From Armatimonadota bacterium (GTDB lineage Bacteria; Armatimonadota; SYMT01), in assembly GCA_020696885.1 (NCBI GenBank), contig JAJFMS010000103.1, forward strand, positions 1 to 10,258: a stretch of DNA of 10,258 bases, written 5' to 3'. Made by a program: the position numbers and the translations under genes. The notes beneath the pieces are model-generated. The model was given only the letters and a program-made list of their open reading frames with translations. It had not been told where the DNA came from and did no database searches. How positions within the stretch are numbered: the stretch's first letter is position 1; every line of letters begins with the position of its first letter. Below are positions 1-7,512 of this stretch, one piece after another.

Positions 1-2158
1 GGATCGCGTCGAGGGAGATGGCGCCCGCAGACAGGTCGCTCGGCGCCGAGGGGATCGCCGGGAACACGACGGTTGCCGTGTTCGAGTAATCCGACTCGCC
101 GCCGGCGTTGGCGGCTCGCACCCGGTAGCCATACTCCTGGCCCGCGCTCAGGCCGGTATCGAGGAGCTGCGTGACGTTCTGCCCCAGGCTGGCGATCACC
201 GTGAACTCACCACTGCCGGTCCTCCGCTCCACGAGGAAGCTCGTCTCGTCGTTGCTGGAGTCCGCCCAGTTGAGCTGCACCCGTCCGCCGTCCCGCGCTA
301 CGGCGGTGAGCTGAGCCGGTGCCAGGGGCGCGTTGGAGATCGTCGTGGCGCTGGCTTCGTTGGAGTAGGCCGACATCCCTTCTGCCCGCACCGCCCGCAC
401 CCGGTAGGTGAAGCCGGTGTTAGCAGCGAGGCCACTGTCCTCGTAGGACGTGACGTCGGCTCCCACGGAGTTCAGCGGAGCGAACGCGCCGCCCACCGTC
501 TTCCGCTCGATCTCGAAGCTCGTCTCGTTGCCGGTGTTGTCCACCCAGCGCAGCTGGATCACGCCGCCGGCAAGGGCGGTGGCGGTGAGATTGGTCGGCG
601 TCAACTGCCCCGGCGTGTCCGCGATGCTGATGATGGCGCTGGCAGGCGTAGCCACCACCATCCCGGCCCCGGTAGGGTTGGAGATGGAGAACGTAAACGT
701 CTCCGAGGCTTCCAGGAGGTTGTCCTGAAGCACCGGGATCGAAACGGTCTTCGTGCTTTCGCCAGCCGCGAAGAACAGCGTTCCGGAGGTGATCGTGTAA
801 TCCGCCCCCGGCGTAGCCGTCCCAGCCGCCCCCGGGGAGGTGCTGTAGCTGACGGTGGCGGCGAGTGACGGATCACCGGTACGGTTGACCGTGACGATGA
901 CTACCCCGTCCTCTTCCAGCACCGAGTAGCTATTCGCCGCAAGCTGGAGCGTGGAGATCGACACCGACGCCGTGTTGGAGTAGCTCGATTCCGTGTCGCC
1001 CTGCACCGCCTTCACCCGGTAGGTGTAGGTGACGCCGGCCGAGACTGCCAGGTCGGTGTAGAGCTGCTCGTTCGGCTGGAGCGTAGCCAGGATCACGAAC
1101 CCGCCCTGGTTGACCCGGCGCTCCAGCACCTGGGAAACCTCGTTGGCGCAGTTGTCGGTCCACGCCACCTGGATCTCAGCGGCACCGGTAGCCACGGCCG
1201 TGAGATTACTCGGGGCCGGCCGGCTGCGGTCGTCCGTGATGGTGACGGTCGCCTGGGTCTGGGCGCCGAGGGTGGCTCCCACCCCGCCCGGGTTCTGGAG
1301 CCGGACGTCGAACGTCTCCGCCGGTTCGAGGAGCAGGTCCTGGACGATCGAGATCGGGATCTCCTTCGCCGTTTCACCGGGGATGAAGTTTACGGTGAGG
1401 CTCTGGGCGGCGTAGTCGTCCGGTGAGCTGGCTGTTCCGGCGTTCGTCACCAACCCGACGGAAGCGGTGTTGAGGATATCGCCGGTGCGGGTGATCCGCA
1501 CCACTACCGAGCCCGCCGCTTCCGAGCTCGCGAAGGTAGCGGCCTCGAGCTGGATCGGACTGATCGTCAGGCTGGCGGTGTTGGAGAAGCTCGTGTTGAC
1601 CGAGCCCTTGATGGCCCGCACCCGATAGGTGTAGAGGACGCTCGCGTTGAGCCCGGCATCCACATAGGTGGTGGCGCTGGCGAGCAGGGAGGTCAGCGAG
1701 GTGAACTGCCCCGCCCCGACCTTGCGCTCCACTTCGAAGCGATCTTCGTTAGTCGCATTGTCGGTCCAGTTCAGCCGGATCGAGGTGCCGCTTGCGGCAG
1801 ACACGGTCAGGTTGCTCGGGGCGTTTACGTTCAGATCGTCCGAAATTAGCAACGTGGCGGTGGACGGTGAGACCAGGATGCCGCCCTGCGCGCCGCTGAG
1901 GGTGAGATTCACCGTCTCATCGCCCTCAATCAGGCGATCCGGGTTGATCGGGATGGTGAACGTCTGGCTGGCTTGGTCCGGCGCAAAGGTCAGGGTGCCG
2001 GAAGCCGGGGTGTAGTCCGCGGGGAGCGTGGCGGTACCGTCCGAGGTGGTGTAGTCCACCTGGAGGGGGCCGGAGATGTCCCCACCGCGAGCCACGGTGA
2101 TCGTGGCGCTGCCGACGTTCTCACTCACGGTGAATACCGCGGAGCCGAAGCGGACGTT
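1..2158 (-). repeat. Calx-beta / FN3 protein-level module repeats within the protease gene
   Basis: The 3' half of the protease gene is built of repeated modules. Calx-beta units lie at 1832-2158, 1226-1558 and 617-949. FN3 units lie at 1562-1822, 953-1216, 338-601 and 62-328, and another starts at 49 and leaves the window. A Calx-beta plus FN3 pair repeats about every 605 bases three times, and then FN3 units follow in tandem. The FN3 copies share landmarks such as APSNLT or PTNLTA near the start, W-x-D-N, YTYRV or FTYRV, and SYSN or AYSN near the end. The copies have diverged at the DNA level, so this is old duplication rather than a recent tandem expansion. Such modules commonly act as extracellular spacers or adhesive stalks, and Calx-beta folds often bind calcium. 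Confidence 0.8.
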
Positions 2159-4291
2159 GGACAGGTTGTCGATCACGAGATCGTCGATGGCCATGCCGCC
2201 CGACGGGACCCGCCCGGCGCCGAAGTGCTGGAACTTGATCCGCGTGTCTGCGGACATCGGCTGATCGCTGTCGCTGAACTCCTTCTGGCGGAAGGTCAGC
2301 ACCGCACCCGACGCAGAGGTGCCGTCCACGTGGAGGATCGCCTCGTTGCGCGAGACTTTGCCGTTGCGGGAGTTGTGGAACACGAGGTGCCGAGTTCCCG
2401 CATCAGGCCCCGCTACATTGGTTACTTCCAGCCGCCCGGCGAGGGAAGAATGGGTCTCCCAAGCTCCGGACAGGACGCCGGATTCCATCCCGTCCGTGAA
2501 CGGCAGCGTCGCGGCGGCAGCCGGTCCGAGAATGGCGTCGTAAGCGTTGATCAGCCCGTTTCCGGTGAGCACGTCAAAGCCGGCCCCATTGATGCTGGAG
2601 TCCGCCGTGGAGATGAGCTGGTTGTAGACGTCGGCCGGCAGGAACGCCGGGTTGTGCTGCCGCACCAGCGCGGCGATCGCCGCGGCATGGGGGGCGGCGG
2701 CTGAGGTGCCGAAGAAGTTGGGGCGGCCGTTACCGTCCGAGTCCTGACCGAAAAAAGTGGTGTCCGTGCCCTGAATTGCGGAGATGTCCGGCTTGTTGCG
2801 CACGTTGGGTGCACCCAGCGGCCCGCCGTTCGGGTCGAAGAGGATGACGGACGGGCCCGCAGAGGTGAAGCTCGACGGATTACCCTGGTTATCGTAGTCG
2901 ACGGCGCCTACCGCCATCGCGCCTGCGGCGTTCGCGTGACCGAAGATGGTGGAGCTGTTCGTCGCGTGCTCGCGAACGGCCAGTGCGCCGTAGTAGATGT
3001 ACTTGAAGCGCCCGGGGGGCGGGCCGCTAACCAGTTCCACCGCCAGATCCAGGGCGAGGGTAGTGGTGGTGGGGTTCTGGATGGAGAACACCTCTACCGG
3101 CTCCTGCAACGCGAGGTTATCGGTATTGATCTGGCCGGCAAGGGTATTGGTTCCGGCAGCGTAGAACCGCACGTCGAGATCCGTATCGACTCCACCCGAC
3201 GTGTAGAACGGATCGTCCCACTGGAGCGTAACGATCGCGCTGCCGAAGGGCGGAATCGTGATGTTCTGTCGCGTGTCCGTAACGGCGGGACTCGGATCGA
3301 AATCGTGGGCCAGGAAGCCTGCGGGGTCCGGGCGAGGCCGGAAGTTAGCCGACTCGTAGGATTGATCCGCACCGTTACCCGCTGCGGAGAAATAGGCGGC
3401 GCGCCGGTTGTTCACCACGTCGTCTGCCGCCTGTGCTACCAACCCATCCTGGAAGAACGGCTCGGCGAAGTACACGATGTCGTCCACGACCACATTGCAG
3501 TTTCCTTTGGAAGGGTCTGCCAGGTCTCGGATCATCTGCGCGAACGCCGCTTCTCCGCCGTTTGCCGTGCCGAACGCGATCCCCGCTCCGGGAGCGAGAT
3601 CGTGGACGAGCTCGATCATTCCTCGGCCTTCATCCGAGTCGGTGGGATCTCCTTCCCGGAGCACCGTGACCGTGGCAGGAAGGTCGCCCGACGTGACACC
3701 GAGAGGCGCCGTGCCCAGCACGTTATAGCTGTCGCTGATCACCCCGATTCGCTGCCCGGTGCCGTTGAGCCCCGGCACGGTCGCGCGAACCCGGTCCGTC
3801 TCCGCCACAAAGTCGGCCTGGCTTAAAACCGACCCGGACCAACGGATCGGCTTGGGGATCGGACGCACTCCCATCAGCCCCTGGCCGTCTAGCCCCGCCA
3901 GCCCTGCCAGCGCGTTGGTGGGCGCGAAGCCTTCCACCACGTGGTGGGACTGATCGTATGCGGTTACACTTACGCCCAGCGCACGAAGCGATGGAAGCAA
4001 CGCCTCGGGGTCCGTTGCCGTGACGTGGATCCCCACCCTCCCCTGCGAATCAAAGAGCATGCGGTCGGGGGCCAACCCGCCCTGGGTGTTGTCTACGGGG
4101 AAGGCCTGGCCCGGGCCCAGCCGCGTGACCAGCTTCTGGAGGTCCGGCGAGACTCGCGAACGGAGCTGCCTGGATCGGGTCGACGGCAGGAGGTTCGCAT
4201 TGACCTGCCGCCCTGCCAGCGACACGATGCCCGACGCAACCAGCGCCAGCAGCACCGCATGGAACCGATAAGAGCGAGGTGAGCTAAACAT
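1..4291 (-). CDS. Secreted subtilisin-like (S8) protease with alternating Calx-beta and FN3 modules, C-terminus beyond the window
   Basis: The minus strand is open without a stop from ATG at 4291 to position 1 (1430 codons, 3' end missing). Residues 1-32 look like a signal peptide: RSYR, a hydrophobic stretch at about 11-26, and a possible cut after VNA at 30-32. No Shine-Dalgarno is obvious, so the signal peptide is what supports this start. About 35-175 resembles a propeptide. The S8 core spans about 180-590: catalytic Asp D187 in ISDSYN, DEGRGMIELVHD at 220-231 where subtilases carry the HGT helix, oxyanion Asn N305 in SAAGNG, and Ser S530 in GTSAAAPH. About 595-711 looks like a beta-sandwich module (FTDGMESG start, MAIDDLVI end). 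Calx-beta modules follow at about 712-820, 912-1022 and 1115-1225; FN3 modules at about 824-910, 1026-1113, 1231-1318 and 1322-1410, and a fifth FN3 begins at 1415. It probably degrades extracellular protein. The loss of the usual His makes activity uncertain. Confidence 0.93.
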   Translation of the reverse strand, partial: MFSSPRSYRFHAVLLALVASGIVSLAGRQVNANLLPSTRSRQLRSRVSPDLQKLVTRLGPGQAFPVDNTQGGLAPDRMLFDSQGRVGIHVTATDPEALLPSLRALGVSVTAYDQSHHVVEGFAPTNALAGLAGLDGQGLMGVRPIPKPIRWSGSVLSQADFVAETDRVRATVPGLNGTGQRIGVISDSYNVLGTAPLGVTSGDLPATVTVLREGDPTDSDEGRGMIELVHDLAPGAGIAFGTANGGEAAFAQMIRDLADPSKGNCNVVVDDIVYFAEPFFQDGLVAQAADDVVNNRRAAYFSAAGNGADQSYESANFRPRPDPAGFLAHDFDPSPAVTDTRQNITIPPFGSAIVTLQWDDPFYTSGGVDTDLDVRFYAAGTNTLAGQINTDNLALQEPVEVFSIQNPTTTTLALDLAVELVSGPPPGRFKYIYYGALAVREHATNSSTIFGHANAAGAMAVGAVDYDNQGNPSSFTSAGPSVILFDPNGGPLGAPNVRNKPDISAIQGTDTTFFGQDSDGNGRPNFFGTSAAAPHAAAIAALVRQHNPAFLPADVYNQLISTADSSINGAGFDVLTGNGLINAYDAILGPAAAATLPFTDGMESGVLSGAWETHSSLAGRLEVTNVAGPDAGTRHLVFHNSRNGKVSRNEAILHVDGTSASGAVLTFRQKEFSDSDQPMSADTRIKFQHFGAGRVPSGGMAIDDLVIDNLSNVRFGSAVFTVSENVGSATITVARGGDISGPLQVDYTTSDGTATLPADYTPASGTLTFAPDQASQTFTIPINPDRLIEGDETVNLTLSGAQGGILVSPSTATLLISDDLNVNAPSNLTVSAASGTSIRLNWTDNATNEDRFEVERKVGAGQFTSLTSLLASATTYVDAGLNASVLYTYRVRAIKGSVNTSFSNTASLTISPIQLEAATFASSEAAGSVVVRITRTGDILNTASVGLVTNAGTASSPDDYAAQSLTVNFIPGETAKEIPISIVQDLLLEPAETFDVRLQNPGGVGATLGAQTQATVTITDDRSRPAPSNLTAVATGAAEIQVAWTDNCANEVSQVLERRVNQGGFVILATLQPNEQLYTDLAVSAGVTYTYRVKAVQGDTESSYSNTASVSISTLQLAANSYSVLEEDGVVIVTVNRTGDPSLAATVSYSTSPGAAGTATPGADYTITSGTLFFAAGESTKTVSIPVLQDNLLEASETFTFSISNPTGAGMVVATPASAIISIADTPGQLTPTNLTATALAGGVIQLRWVDNTGNETSFEIERKTVGGAFAPLNSVGADVTSYEDSGLAANTGFTYRVRAVRAEGMSAYSNEASATTISNAPLAPAQLTAVARDGGRVQLNWADSSNDETSFLVERRTGSGEFTVIASLGQNVTQLLDTGLSAGQEYGYRVRAANAGGESDYSNTATVVFPAIPSAPSDLSAGAISLDAI

Positions 4292-4313
4292 AAGAATACA
4301 ATCCGGACTGGCT

Positions 4314-4350
4314 AGGAAAGGGAGCGGCCAGGAAAGGGAGCGGCCAGGAA
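4314..4350. repeat. 16-bp tandem direct repeat, about 2.3 copies
   Basis: The unit AGGAAAGGGAGCGGCC occurs at 4314-4329 and again, identical, at 4330-4345. A partial third copy, AGGAA, is at 4346-4350. The array begins 23 bases upstream of the protease start codon, where it would fall in the promoter or 5' leader. It could be a pair of regulator-binding sites or replication slippage; the sequence alone does not decide. Confidence 0.85.
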
Positions 4351-4369
4351 GCGTACTACAAGGGGCTGG

Positions 4370-4383
4370 GTGGATAAGTCCAC
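4370..4383. promoter_or_regulatory. Short inverted repeat, possible operator
   Basis: GTGGA TAAG TCCAC forms a perfect 5-bp inverted repeat with a 4-base centre. It sits between the tandem repeat and the FHA gene in the shared divergent region, where an operator would be expected. Short inverted repeats are common by chance in GC-rich DNA, so support is weak. Confidence 0.25.
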
Positions 4384-4506
4384 GTTCTGTTCCCTCTTCG
4401 ACAAGCTAGTTGGAAGGTCAACATCCCCGTTCCTCCAAGAACGTGTACTTCCGTCAAAATCGGGGCTGCTAAGGCTCTACACAGAAACCCGGCTCGCTAT
4501 TGCCGA

Positions 4507-4530
4507 AGGAGCGCCGCCCGGCGCGCTCTT
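4507..4530 (+). other. GC-rich hairpin upstream of the FHA gene
   Basis: Arms at 4507-4514 and 4523-4530 can pair over 8 positions, one of them G-U, around an 8-base loop (AGGAGCGC with GCGCTCTT). It lies about 90 bases before the FHA start codon and would be in the leader if transcription begins upstream. There is no following T-run, so a terminator is not indicated. A leader structure or a chance fold in GC-rich DNA are both possible. Confidence 0.25.
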
Positions 4531-4617
4531 GAGTTGCTCCGCGATACCCTACAGTGGGGGCCTGTCCGCGCCACAATGGGAACGAACAGCACCGATGCGG
4601 ATCTGGTGAGGTCTGGT

Positions 4618-5544
4618 ATGTTGCGGTGGGTATTCAAGCAAAAAGCAAAGGCAGCGGAAGAACGCGAGCATGCCGCGGCGCAGAGCGAGCTCGAGTTCCT
4701 ACGAAGCCATGAAGATTTCGACGCCGAAGAGATGGCGAGCGTGCGCTCGGCGCCTCTCTCCGCGGGTGAGCCCAAGGCAGAGGACGCAGCCGGGAGCTTT
4801 GGGGCGTTCGGGGATCCCGGCGTCACCCAGCCGGCGATCAAGTTCCAGGAGAGCCTCTTCCGGTCGGAGCGGCAGCCGGTGCGGCCCGTGGACGATGAGG
4901 ATGAGGATGCCGGGGCTCCTGGTGAGCTGACGTTGGCCGTAACGGCCGAGTCTCGCACCAGCACGATCACCATTTCGGAATCGGCGCTGATCGGGCGGGA
5001 AGATCCGGAGCTCCAGCAGGTTCCGGAGATCGATCTCAGCGATGACGACGCGGTGTCGCGGCGGCACGCCCGCATCTTCCGGGGCGGCGGCCGCTTCTGG
5101 CTCCGCGACCTGGACAGCACCAACGGCACTTCCCTGAACGGGAACTGGCTGGAGCCCGGAGCGAACGCGGCCCTCCAGGTGGGAGACCTGATCGAGCTGG
5201 GAGAGATCAGCCGCCTGCGCGTCGTGGAGGTCACCTTCGACGTCGAGATGACGGACGAGGACCAGATGCTGAGCGGGCTGCTGGACGAAGCGATGGGGGT
5301 ATCGCCCGCTACGGAGAGCTGGGCGTCGGCCCCGGCCTTTCGGGGCTCTGGCGCCCCGGCGGCCGTAGACCTGCTGGATCTGGCGCTCGCCTGCTCCGTA
5401 GAGGCCGGGCTCATGGACGAAGCCCCGACCGAGCTTCCGGCGGAGATGCCGGCCAAGCTTTCGGCAGACACGCCCGGGGCGCAGTGGCGCATCCGTGAAT
5501 TCGACGGAGCGGATCTTTCTAGCCTGGTGGAGCCGGCACGATGA
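4618..5544 (+). CDS. FHA-domain protein (phosphothreonine-binding), first gene of the cluster
   Basis: 308 residues. The start at 4618 is chosen because GGTGAGG lies 6 bases upstream. The frame also has an ATG at 4576 and a TTG at 4534, both without a good ribosome site. Residues 1-40 form a charged, probably helical segment, followed by an acidic linker up to about 102 (DDEDEDAG at 92-99). The FHA domain spans about 103-208 and carries the family landmarks: IGRED at 125-129, VSRRHARI at 146-153, DLDSTNGTSLNG at 164-175, and LQVGDLIELG at 186-195. The G-R, S-x-x-H and N-G residues that contact phosphothreonine in FHA domains are present. Residues 210-308 are Ala/Glu/Pro-rich with no domain I recognise. 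FHA proteins recruit partners phosphorylated by Ser/Thr kinases; no kinase is encoded in this window. The stop overlaps the next start (ATGA), which implies coupled translation and a shared pathway. Confidence 0.92.
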   Translation: MLRWVFKQKAKAAEEREHAAAQSELEFLRSHEDFDAEEMASVRSAPLSAGEPKAEDAAGSFGAFGDPGVTQPAIKFQESLFRSERQPVRPVDDEDEDAGAPGELTLAVTAESRTSTITISESALIGREDPELQQVPEIDLSDDDAVSRRHARIFRGGGRFWLRDLDSTNGTSLNGNWLEPGANAALQVGDLIELGEISRLRVVEVTFDVEMTDEDQMLSGLLDEAMGVSPATESWASAPAFRGSGAPAAVDLLDLALACSVEAGLMDEAPTELPAEMPAKLSADTPGAQWRIREFDGADLSSLVEPAR

Positions 5545-6527
5545 AGACTCTTGCAGTAATCAGTCACAAGGGCGGCGCGGGCAAAACCAGCTCGGCCGTG
5601 ATGCTGGCTGAGGATCTGGCCTCCCGGGGCTACCGCGTAGTGCTGGTGGACGCGGACCGGCAGCGCGGTGCCGGCCTCCTGCTCGGAATCGAGCAGCCGA
5701 CCGCTACGGTGATGCAGACCCAGAATCCGCGGCTGCGGTATTTCTGCTGCAGCGGCATGCCGCTGCGGGAGCTGCCCGCCCGGTCCGAGGAGCTCGCCGG
5801 CCTGTTCGACGTGGCGGTGGTAGACACCCCCTCGCTGGACGACCCGCTGGCGCGGGCCTGGATGCAGCTCTCGTCCGCGGCCCTCATGCTGATCCCGGTG
5901 GAGCCGGTAAGCCTGAAGACGCTGGACGGCGCGGAGACCGCCTTCGAGTCGGTGCGGCGATTGAATCCGGGAATCCAGCTGCTCGGAATCCTGGCGACCA
6001 TGTTCGACGCAGAGGATTCCCAGCAGCGAACGCTGATGTTGGAGTTGAAATCCCGCCGCTCGGAAGATCTGCTGCCGACTCCGATCCCGACGGACCGGAA
6101 CCTCGCGCACCGGGCCGCCCAGAAGGCGGAGCAGCGCACCGAGGCGGCCGAGACGACCCGCCTGGCCTACCACGCGGCCGGCGAGCACATCGTGAAGGCG
6201 ATGGGGCTGAGCCGGATGTATGAGGCGGCGGCGCGCCCCGGGGCGGTCGGCGTGACCACTCCTCGGAGCTCCCCCGCGGCAGCGTCCGGCAAGCCGCAGT
6301 CACCGTCGCAGCCCGACCTACTGGAAGGCCCCAAGCCGGCGCGCGCCGTGCCGCTGATGGGGTGGGCGATCGGGGTGCTGGTGGTGGCGCTGCTGCTGTT
6401 GGGGCTGAGTATGTTTCTTCGCGGCCGCCGTTCGGGCAGTCTCCCTCCGGGGGGAGCGGCCGCGTCACGGATTCTCACCGCGGCCGGGATGACGCCGGAC
6501 ACCGCGGCTTCGCCGTCCCGCTCCTGA
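5541..6527 (+). CDS. ParA/MinD-family P-loop ATPase with a C-terminal transmembrane anchor
   Basis: 328 residues, starting inside the stop of the FHA gene (ATGA at 5541-5544). The N-terminal 225 residues are a ParA/MinD-type ATPase: deviant Walker A KGGAGKT at 10-16 with the signature first lysine, Walker A' VLVDADR at 34-40, and Walker B VAVVDTPS at 91-98. The segment PTPIPTDRNLAHRA near 179-192 matches the late ParA region that usually reads IP-x-D-x-x-x-x-A. About 230-268 is a Pro/Ser/Ala linker. It is followed by an uninterrupted hydrophobic helix at 271-293 (PLMGWAIGVLVVALLLLGLS) and RGRR, then a short polar tail. The positive charge after the helix suggests that the tail is cytoplasmic, although the topology is not certain. 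ParA/MinD ATPases switch between monomer and ATP-dimer and normally cycle on nucleoid or membrane; a fixed helix is unusual. No ParB partner is seen. The partner could be the FHA protein or the second ATPase. Confidence 0.93.
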   Translation: MKTLAVISHKGGAGKTSSAVMLAEDLASRGYRVVLVDADRQRGAGLLLGIEQPTATVMQTQNPRLRYFCCSGMPLRELPARSEELAGLFDVAVVDTPSLDDPLARAWMQLSSAALMLIPVEPVSLKTLDGAETAFESVRRLNPGIQLLGILATMFDAEDSQQRTLMLELKSRRSEDLLPTPIPTDRNLAHRAAQKAEQRTEAAETTRLAYHAAGEHIVKAMGLSRMYEAAARPGAVGVTTPRSSPAAASGKPQSPSQPDLLEGPKPARAVPLMGWAIGVLVVALLLLGLSMFLRGRRSGSLPPGGAAASRILTAAGMTPDTAASPSRS

Positions 6528-6552
6528 CGCAGCGTTCGGCGCACGCACGGCC

Positions 6553-6589
6553 TTCGGAGACCAGGTTTCGGTGACGGACTTTCGGAGAC
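6553..6589 (+). promoter_or_regulatory. Repeated TTCGGAGAC; the second copy is the likely ribosome site of the next gene
   Basis: TTCGGAGAC occurs at 6553-6561 and again at 6581-6589, 28 bases apart, in the 66-base gap between the two ATPase genes. The second copy places CGGAG 6 bases before the ATG at 6594. A further CGGAG at 6656-6660 stands 5 bases before a GTG at 6666. The second ATPase therefore has two plausible starts, each with a Shine-Dalgarno-like CGGAG. Confidence 0.5.
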
Positions 6590-6593
6590 TGGC

Positions 6594-7436
6594 ATGGATC
6601 ACGGACAGCGAACCCTTTCCCGCGGCTCCCTCGGTCGCGCTGACTCCCCGAATAACGGAGCTCCTGTGAGCGATTCCGCAACTGCCCGCACCCCGAGGAA
6701 GATCCTCTTCGCCAGCCAGAAGGGCGGCGTGGGGAAGACCGCGTCCGCGGTGAACGTGGCCGCGTGCCTGGGGCAGGCCGGATTCCGCGTGCTGCTCATC
6801 GACACGGACCCGATCGGCAGCGTGGCGGCTTGTTTCGGCAGCACCATCGCACCGGGCCATCCCGGCATCTACGGGCTGGAGCAGTGGGACCTTGGGGACC
6901 TGACGATTCCCGAAGTGGCCATGAACCTGGACCTGCTGCCCTACGCTGAAGACCGGCGTGCCGTGGACCTGAACGGGCTCCACCGGTGCCTGGGAGAGCT
7001 GGACCGGCGCGCCGCCGGCCACTACGAGTACGTGATCGTGGATAGCCGGCCCGCTGTGGCGGATATGACCCGCCGCCTCTGCCAGGTGGTAGACGACGTG
7101 GTGGTGGTGGTGCAGTGCCAGCCGATGGCCTACCGCACGCTGGGCGGAATCCTCGGGCAGCTTCGCGACGCCCGCTCGGACGGCGCTAAGGCGCGCCTGC
7201 TGGGGCTGCTGCTCACCATGGTGGACCCCACGGACCCCAAGCAGGCGCAACTCGAGTCGCACATCCGCAAGAGCCTGGGGCAGGCGATGATGCCGATCTC
7301 CATCCCGCTGGACACCGCCGTCAACGAGGGCGTGATGAGCGATCGGCCGGTAGTGTCGATGCGACCGGACTCGCCCTCCGCGAAGGCCTATCGTGAAGTG
7401 GCGCAGTTTGTCATGAATGCTGAGTGCCCCGCCTAA
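6594..7436 (+). CDS. Soluble ParA/Soj-like P-loop ATPase
   Basis: 280 residues from ATG 6594, or 256 from GTG 6666; both have CGGAG upstream. The conserved fold begins only at residue 35 (RKILFASQKGG), so the shorter form is quite possible. Motifs: deviant Walker A KGGVGKT at 43-49, Walker A' LLIDTDP at 67-73 and Walker B YVIVDSRPA at 146-154. In that motif the usual T or C and P after the Asp are replaced by S and R. The C-terminal part PISIPLDTAVNEGVMSDRPVV at 234-254, then SAKAYREVAQF, is typical of ParA/Soj. There is no hydrophobic anchor, unlike the preceding ATPase, with which it shares the fold but little sequence. Family members form ATP-dependent DNA- or membrane-bound dimers that position plasmids, chromosomes or protein clusters. 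A ParB is not encoded nearby. It lies 66 bases after the anchored ATPase, same strand, probably the same transcript. Confidence 0.93.
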   Translation: MDHGQRTLSRGSLGRADSPNNGAPVSDSATARTPRKILFASQKGGVGKTASAVNVAACLGQAGFRVLLIDTDPIGSVAACFGSTIAPGHPGIYGLEQWDLGDLTIPEVAMNLDLLPYAEDRRAVDLNGLHRCLGELDRRAAGHYEYVIVDSRPAVADMTRRLCQVVDDVVVVVQCQPMAYRTLGGILGQLRDARSDGAKARLLGLLLTMVDPTDPKQAQLESHIRKSLGQAMMPISIPLDTAVNEGVMSDRPVVSMRPDSPSAKAYREVAQFVMNAECPA

Positions 7437-7512
7437 TCGGCCATACAGAACGCGCCCGGGACTGCCGATAAGAAACCCGTTGTAGGGTACCGGGAGCAGC
7501 GCGGATAGAAGT

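Larger units (their letters stand above)
4292..4617. other. Divergent intergenic region between the protease gene and the FHA gene cluster
   Basis: This 326-base stretch separates two genes that point away from each other, so it should hold both promoters. It contains a 16-bp tandem repeat near the protease start, a short inverted repeat at 4370-4383, an 8-bp inverted repeat with arms at 4381-4388 and 4438-4445, and a GC-rich hairpin at 4507-4530. It is locally richer in A and T near 4285-4310. I could not identify a convincing sigma70 promoter on either strand. TTGAGT at 4529-4534 with TACAGT at 4550-4555 has only a 15-base spacer, so I do not call it. I see no convincing protein-coding gene here. 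Confidence 0.6.

Noticed and set aside
1973..3826. Plus-strand frames of 243 and 296 codons opposite the protease
   Set aside because: The minus strand encodes a continuous subtilase with signal, catalytic and repeat modules. The plus frames show no domain and follow from GC-rich codon bias.
4497..6188. Long minus-strand open frame of 563 codons across the FHA and ParA genes
   Set aside because: It lies antisense to two genes with clear motifs, has Ser/Arg-rich low-complexity translation and no recognisable domain. GC-rich antisense frames of this kind are expected.
5541..7436. Plasmid or chromosome ParABS partition locus
   Set aside because: No ParB-like protein follows either ATPase and no parS-like palindrome (TGTTNCACGTGNAACA type) was found. 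A fixed membrane anchor also does not fit.
4545..7489. Nine-base match TACCCTACA at 4545-4553, and its reverse complement at 7481-7489, each upstream of a cluster gene
   Set aside because: Only two instances, in opposite orientation and at different distances from the start codons. Chance is a sufficient explanation.
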